Assembly: GCA_030587605.1 (NCBI GenBank)
Contig: JAUQYT010000241.1
Coordinates: forward strand, 1 to 23,278
Reading direction: 5' to 3'
DNA length: 23,278 bases
Origin: Candidatus Njordarchaeum guaymasense
GTDB lineage: Archaea > Asgardarchaeota > Njordarchaeia > Njordarchaeales > Njordarchaeaceae
Shown: positions 22,072 through 23,278 of the stretch, one piece after another
How positions within the stretch are numbered: position 1 is the stretch's first letter
Layout: every line of letters starts with the position of its first letter
Notes under the pieces: generated by a model
What the model was told of the DNA's origin: nothing
Database searches by the model: none
The model's input: only the letters and a program-made list of their open reading frames with translations
Translations under genes and position numbers: made by a program

Positions 22072-22554
22072 CTAGCTGCCTATCAGAGCTTCGTCAGCTC
22101 TCTCTGGAAGGCTATCTTTTGCGATCGAGTATTGATTCATGACACTCTCATTGACATATATCGGACAGCCGGCTCTAACTGCCAACGCAATGCAGTCGCT
22201 CGGTCTCGCATCAATAGCAGCTGGGGTTCCGCCAGGTTGGAGTGAAAGCCTACCTATGTATATGCCGTTAACAACCTCTACGATTGCTACACTTTCGAGA
22301 GTCATACTCATCTCTCTCAAAATTGACATTATTAGGTCATGGGTCCCAGGTCTCTGTGGTTTATTTCTCAGGATAGCCATCTCAATTGAAGCTGCCTCAC
22401 CAGGACCTATAAAGATTGGAAGCATTCTTCCTTCGTGGTCAGTGAGAACTACGACTGGAGATGGGCCTCCCTTTGTTTGCGCCACATATACTCCCGAGAC
22501 CGTAACGGAGACTTTGTTATCGGAATCTATGGACAGACTTTTCACCTTCACCAA
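22072..22554 (-). CDS. Bifunctional nuclease family (DUF151) protein
   Basis: The protein has 160 residues and one DUF151/BFN domain covering most of its length. Features are V-V-V-L-T-D-H-E-G-R-M-L-P-I-F-I-G, then A-A-S-I-E-M-A-I and the signature I-D-A-R-P-S-D-C-I-A-L-A-V-R at 114-127. Plant members have dual RNase/DNase activity; the archaeal and bacterial proteins are mostly uncharacterised. The start is TTG at 22554 or GTG at 22551, with AAGGT upstream. The gene follows the Cdc48-type ATPase by 151 nt and has a candidate promoter with an inverted repeat between the TATA box and the predicted transcription start. Confidence 0.9.
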   Translation of the reverse strand: MVKVKSLSIDSDNKVSVTVSGVYVAQTKGGPSPVVVLTDHEGRMLPIFIGPGEAASIEMAILRNKPQRPGTHDLIMSILREMSMTLESVAIVEVVNGIYIGRLSLQPGGTPAAIDARPSDCIALAVRAGCPIYVNESVMNQYSIAKDSLPERADEALIGS

Positions 22555-22591
22555 TCGATTGTTACCTTTGCCTGATATGAGCCTCCCTCAG

Positions 22592-22606
22592 ATCCAGTTT
22601 CTGGAT
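22592..22606 (-). promoter_or_regulatory. Inverted repeat at the bifunctional-nuclease gene promoter
   Basis: ATCCAG and CTGGAT form a perfect 6-bp inverted repeat with a 3-nt spacer. It overlaps the edge of the TATA-like element and ends before the predicted start of transcription near 22584, a usual place for an archaeal repressor site. Confidence 0.4.
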
Positions 22607-22612
22607 TTATTT
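22605..22612 (-). promoter_or_regulatory. Possible TATA box of the bifunctional-nuclease gene
   Basis: The minus strand reads AAATAAAT preceded by GAA. Transcription would start near 22584, about 30 nt before the TTG start. Confidence 0.35.
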
Positions 22613-22705
22613 TCAAGAAATAGAGAGTTGCGTGGTTGGAGCTTTGTGTTAATCAGCAAGTCGATTAATTCTTATTTTAACTTTTCTATCGTCGGAGTAG
22701 AAAAG

Positions 22706-23278
22706 CTACGTCAAGTAGGTTGTGTCGAGTTTTACTTTTCTTCCTGAGACCGCTTCCGCCATCGCTTGGTACTGCTTGATGAGATCCGGAGTTATGCTTG
22801 GTCTTACCTTGTTGAAGGCTTCTTCGAAGTGAGAGGCTTTTACCTCCTTAATTTTCTTATCCTCCCTCAGCGCTATCATTCCTGCTTCGCGGCAAAGGTT
22901 CTCAATGTCAGCTCCACTATATCCATCAGCTCTTTCAGCTAGCTCAGCGAGATTAACGTCCTTTGCAAGAGGCATGTTCTTTGTATGAACTTTGAAGATC
23001 TCCAGTCTTCCTTCCTTGTCCGGAGAAGGAACTAGGATCAAACGATCAAATCTTCCCGGACGTAGCAAGGCAGTGTCAATTATGTCAGGTCTATTGGTTG
23101 AGGCTAATACTACAACATTTTTCAGTTGTTCAAGTCCGTCCATTTCCGCCAAAATCTGGTTGACTACGCTTTCGTAGACCTTGCTGCCTTCCCAGAGTCC
23201 ACGGCGCGGAGCTATTGAGTCAAGCTCATCGAAGTATATTATTGCGGGAGCTGCCATCCTTGCTTTCCTGAAGACTTC
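22706..23278 (-). CDS. Cdc48/VAT-type AAA+ ATPase, C-terminal part (5' end cut by window)
   Basis: The last 191 codons are visible; the frame is open to the window edge with V-F-R-K-A-R-M-A-A-P. The ATG at 23257 is therefore internal. This is the second AAA module (D2). Walker B is at I-I-Y-F-D-E-L-D (13-20). Next come the sensor Asn in S-T-N-R-P, arginine fingers in L-L-R-P-G-R-F-D-R, and sensor 2 in G-Y-S-G-A-D-I-E-N-L-C-R-E-A. The short tail after the helical domain ends in Tyr-Leu-Thr. Cdc48/VAT hexamers unfold proteins for the archaeal proteasome or remodel complexes. An FtsH or PAN identity is excluded by the C-terminal sequence, but the N domain and D1 cannot be seen. Confidence 0.9.
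   Translation of the reverse strand, partial: EVFRKARMAAPAIIYFDELDSIAPRRGLWEGSKVYESVVNQILAEMDGLEQLKNVVVLASTNRPDIIDTALLRPGRFDRLILVPSPDKEGRLEIFKVHTKNMPLAKDVNLAELAERADGYSGADIENLCREAGMIALREDKKIKEVKASHFEEAFNKVRPSITPDLIKQYQAMAEAVSGRKVKLDTTYLT

Noticed and set aside
22706..22720. Cdc48 C terminus Tyr-Leu-Thr as a HbYX docking tail
   Set aside because: HbYX needs Tyr at the second-last position; here it is third from the end.
1..23278. CRISPR arrays, insertion sequences, prophage or attachment sites
   Set aside because: No regularly spaced direct repeats, transposase or integrase coding sequence, or tRNA-linked repeats were seen.

Overview
The window is a gene-dense stretch of an archaeal chromosome, roughly mid-40s percent GC by eye. 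Archaeal hallmarks are two tandem group II chaperonin (thermosome) genes, an AMP phosphorylase, a PAC2-family proteasome assembly chaperone, an aKMT-like protein methyltransferase, a Cdc48/VAT-type AAA ATPase, TATA boxes about 25 nt upstream of likely transcription starts, and many GTG and TTG starts. The aKMT-like and thermosome genes suggest the TACK side of the archaea, for example a Bathyarchaeia-like lineage. That placement is inference; no rRNA or other decisive marker is present.

Layout. 1-1802 (+): the 3' end of an APC-type amino-acid permease fused to a USP-like domain, then a stand-alone Lrp/AsnC ligand-binding (RAM) domain and a free USP-like protein. 1850-4918 (-), in transcription order: a HIT protein, TusA, a LysR regulator and a GalE-like sugar-nucleotide epimerase. 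5273-8651 (-): two thermosome genes 25 nt apart behind a clear promoter. 8818-9393 (-): a SIS-domain isomerase related to 6-phospho-3-hexuloisomerase. 9602-9922 (+): a small winged-helix protein with a Lys/Glu tail. 10029-14519 (-): carA-carB. 14657-18539 (-), in transcription order: PAC2 chaperone, radical SAM activase-like protein, bifunctional NAD(P)HX repair enzyme, CooT-like protein. 18686-19237 (+): the methyltransferase. 19268-23278 (-), in transcription order: Cdc48-type ATPase (cut by the window end), bifunctional-nuclease-family protein, thioredoxin reductase, AMP phosphorylase.

How the genes work together. Most are housekeeping: protein folding and turnover (thermosomes, PAC2, Cdc48), pyrimidine and arginine precursor synthesis (carAB), nucleotide salvage (AMP phosphorylase, HIT), cofactor repair (Nnr), redox and sulfur handling (TrxB, TusA, LysR). 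I see no CRISPR array, tRNA, rRNA, insertion sequence or prophage.

The points most worth following are: carB, whose reading frame and family alignment point to an AUA start; the permease-USP / RAM / USP cassette, which looks like a ligand-sensing transport module; the winged-helix protein with a linker-histone-like layout; the CooT-like gene with hairpins in its leader; and the PAC2 protein ending in a HbYX-type tripeptide.
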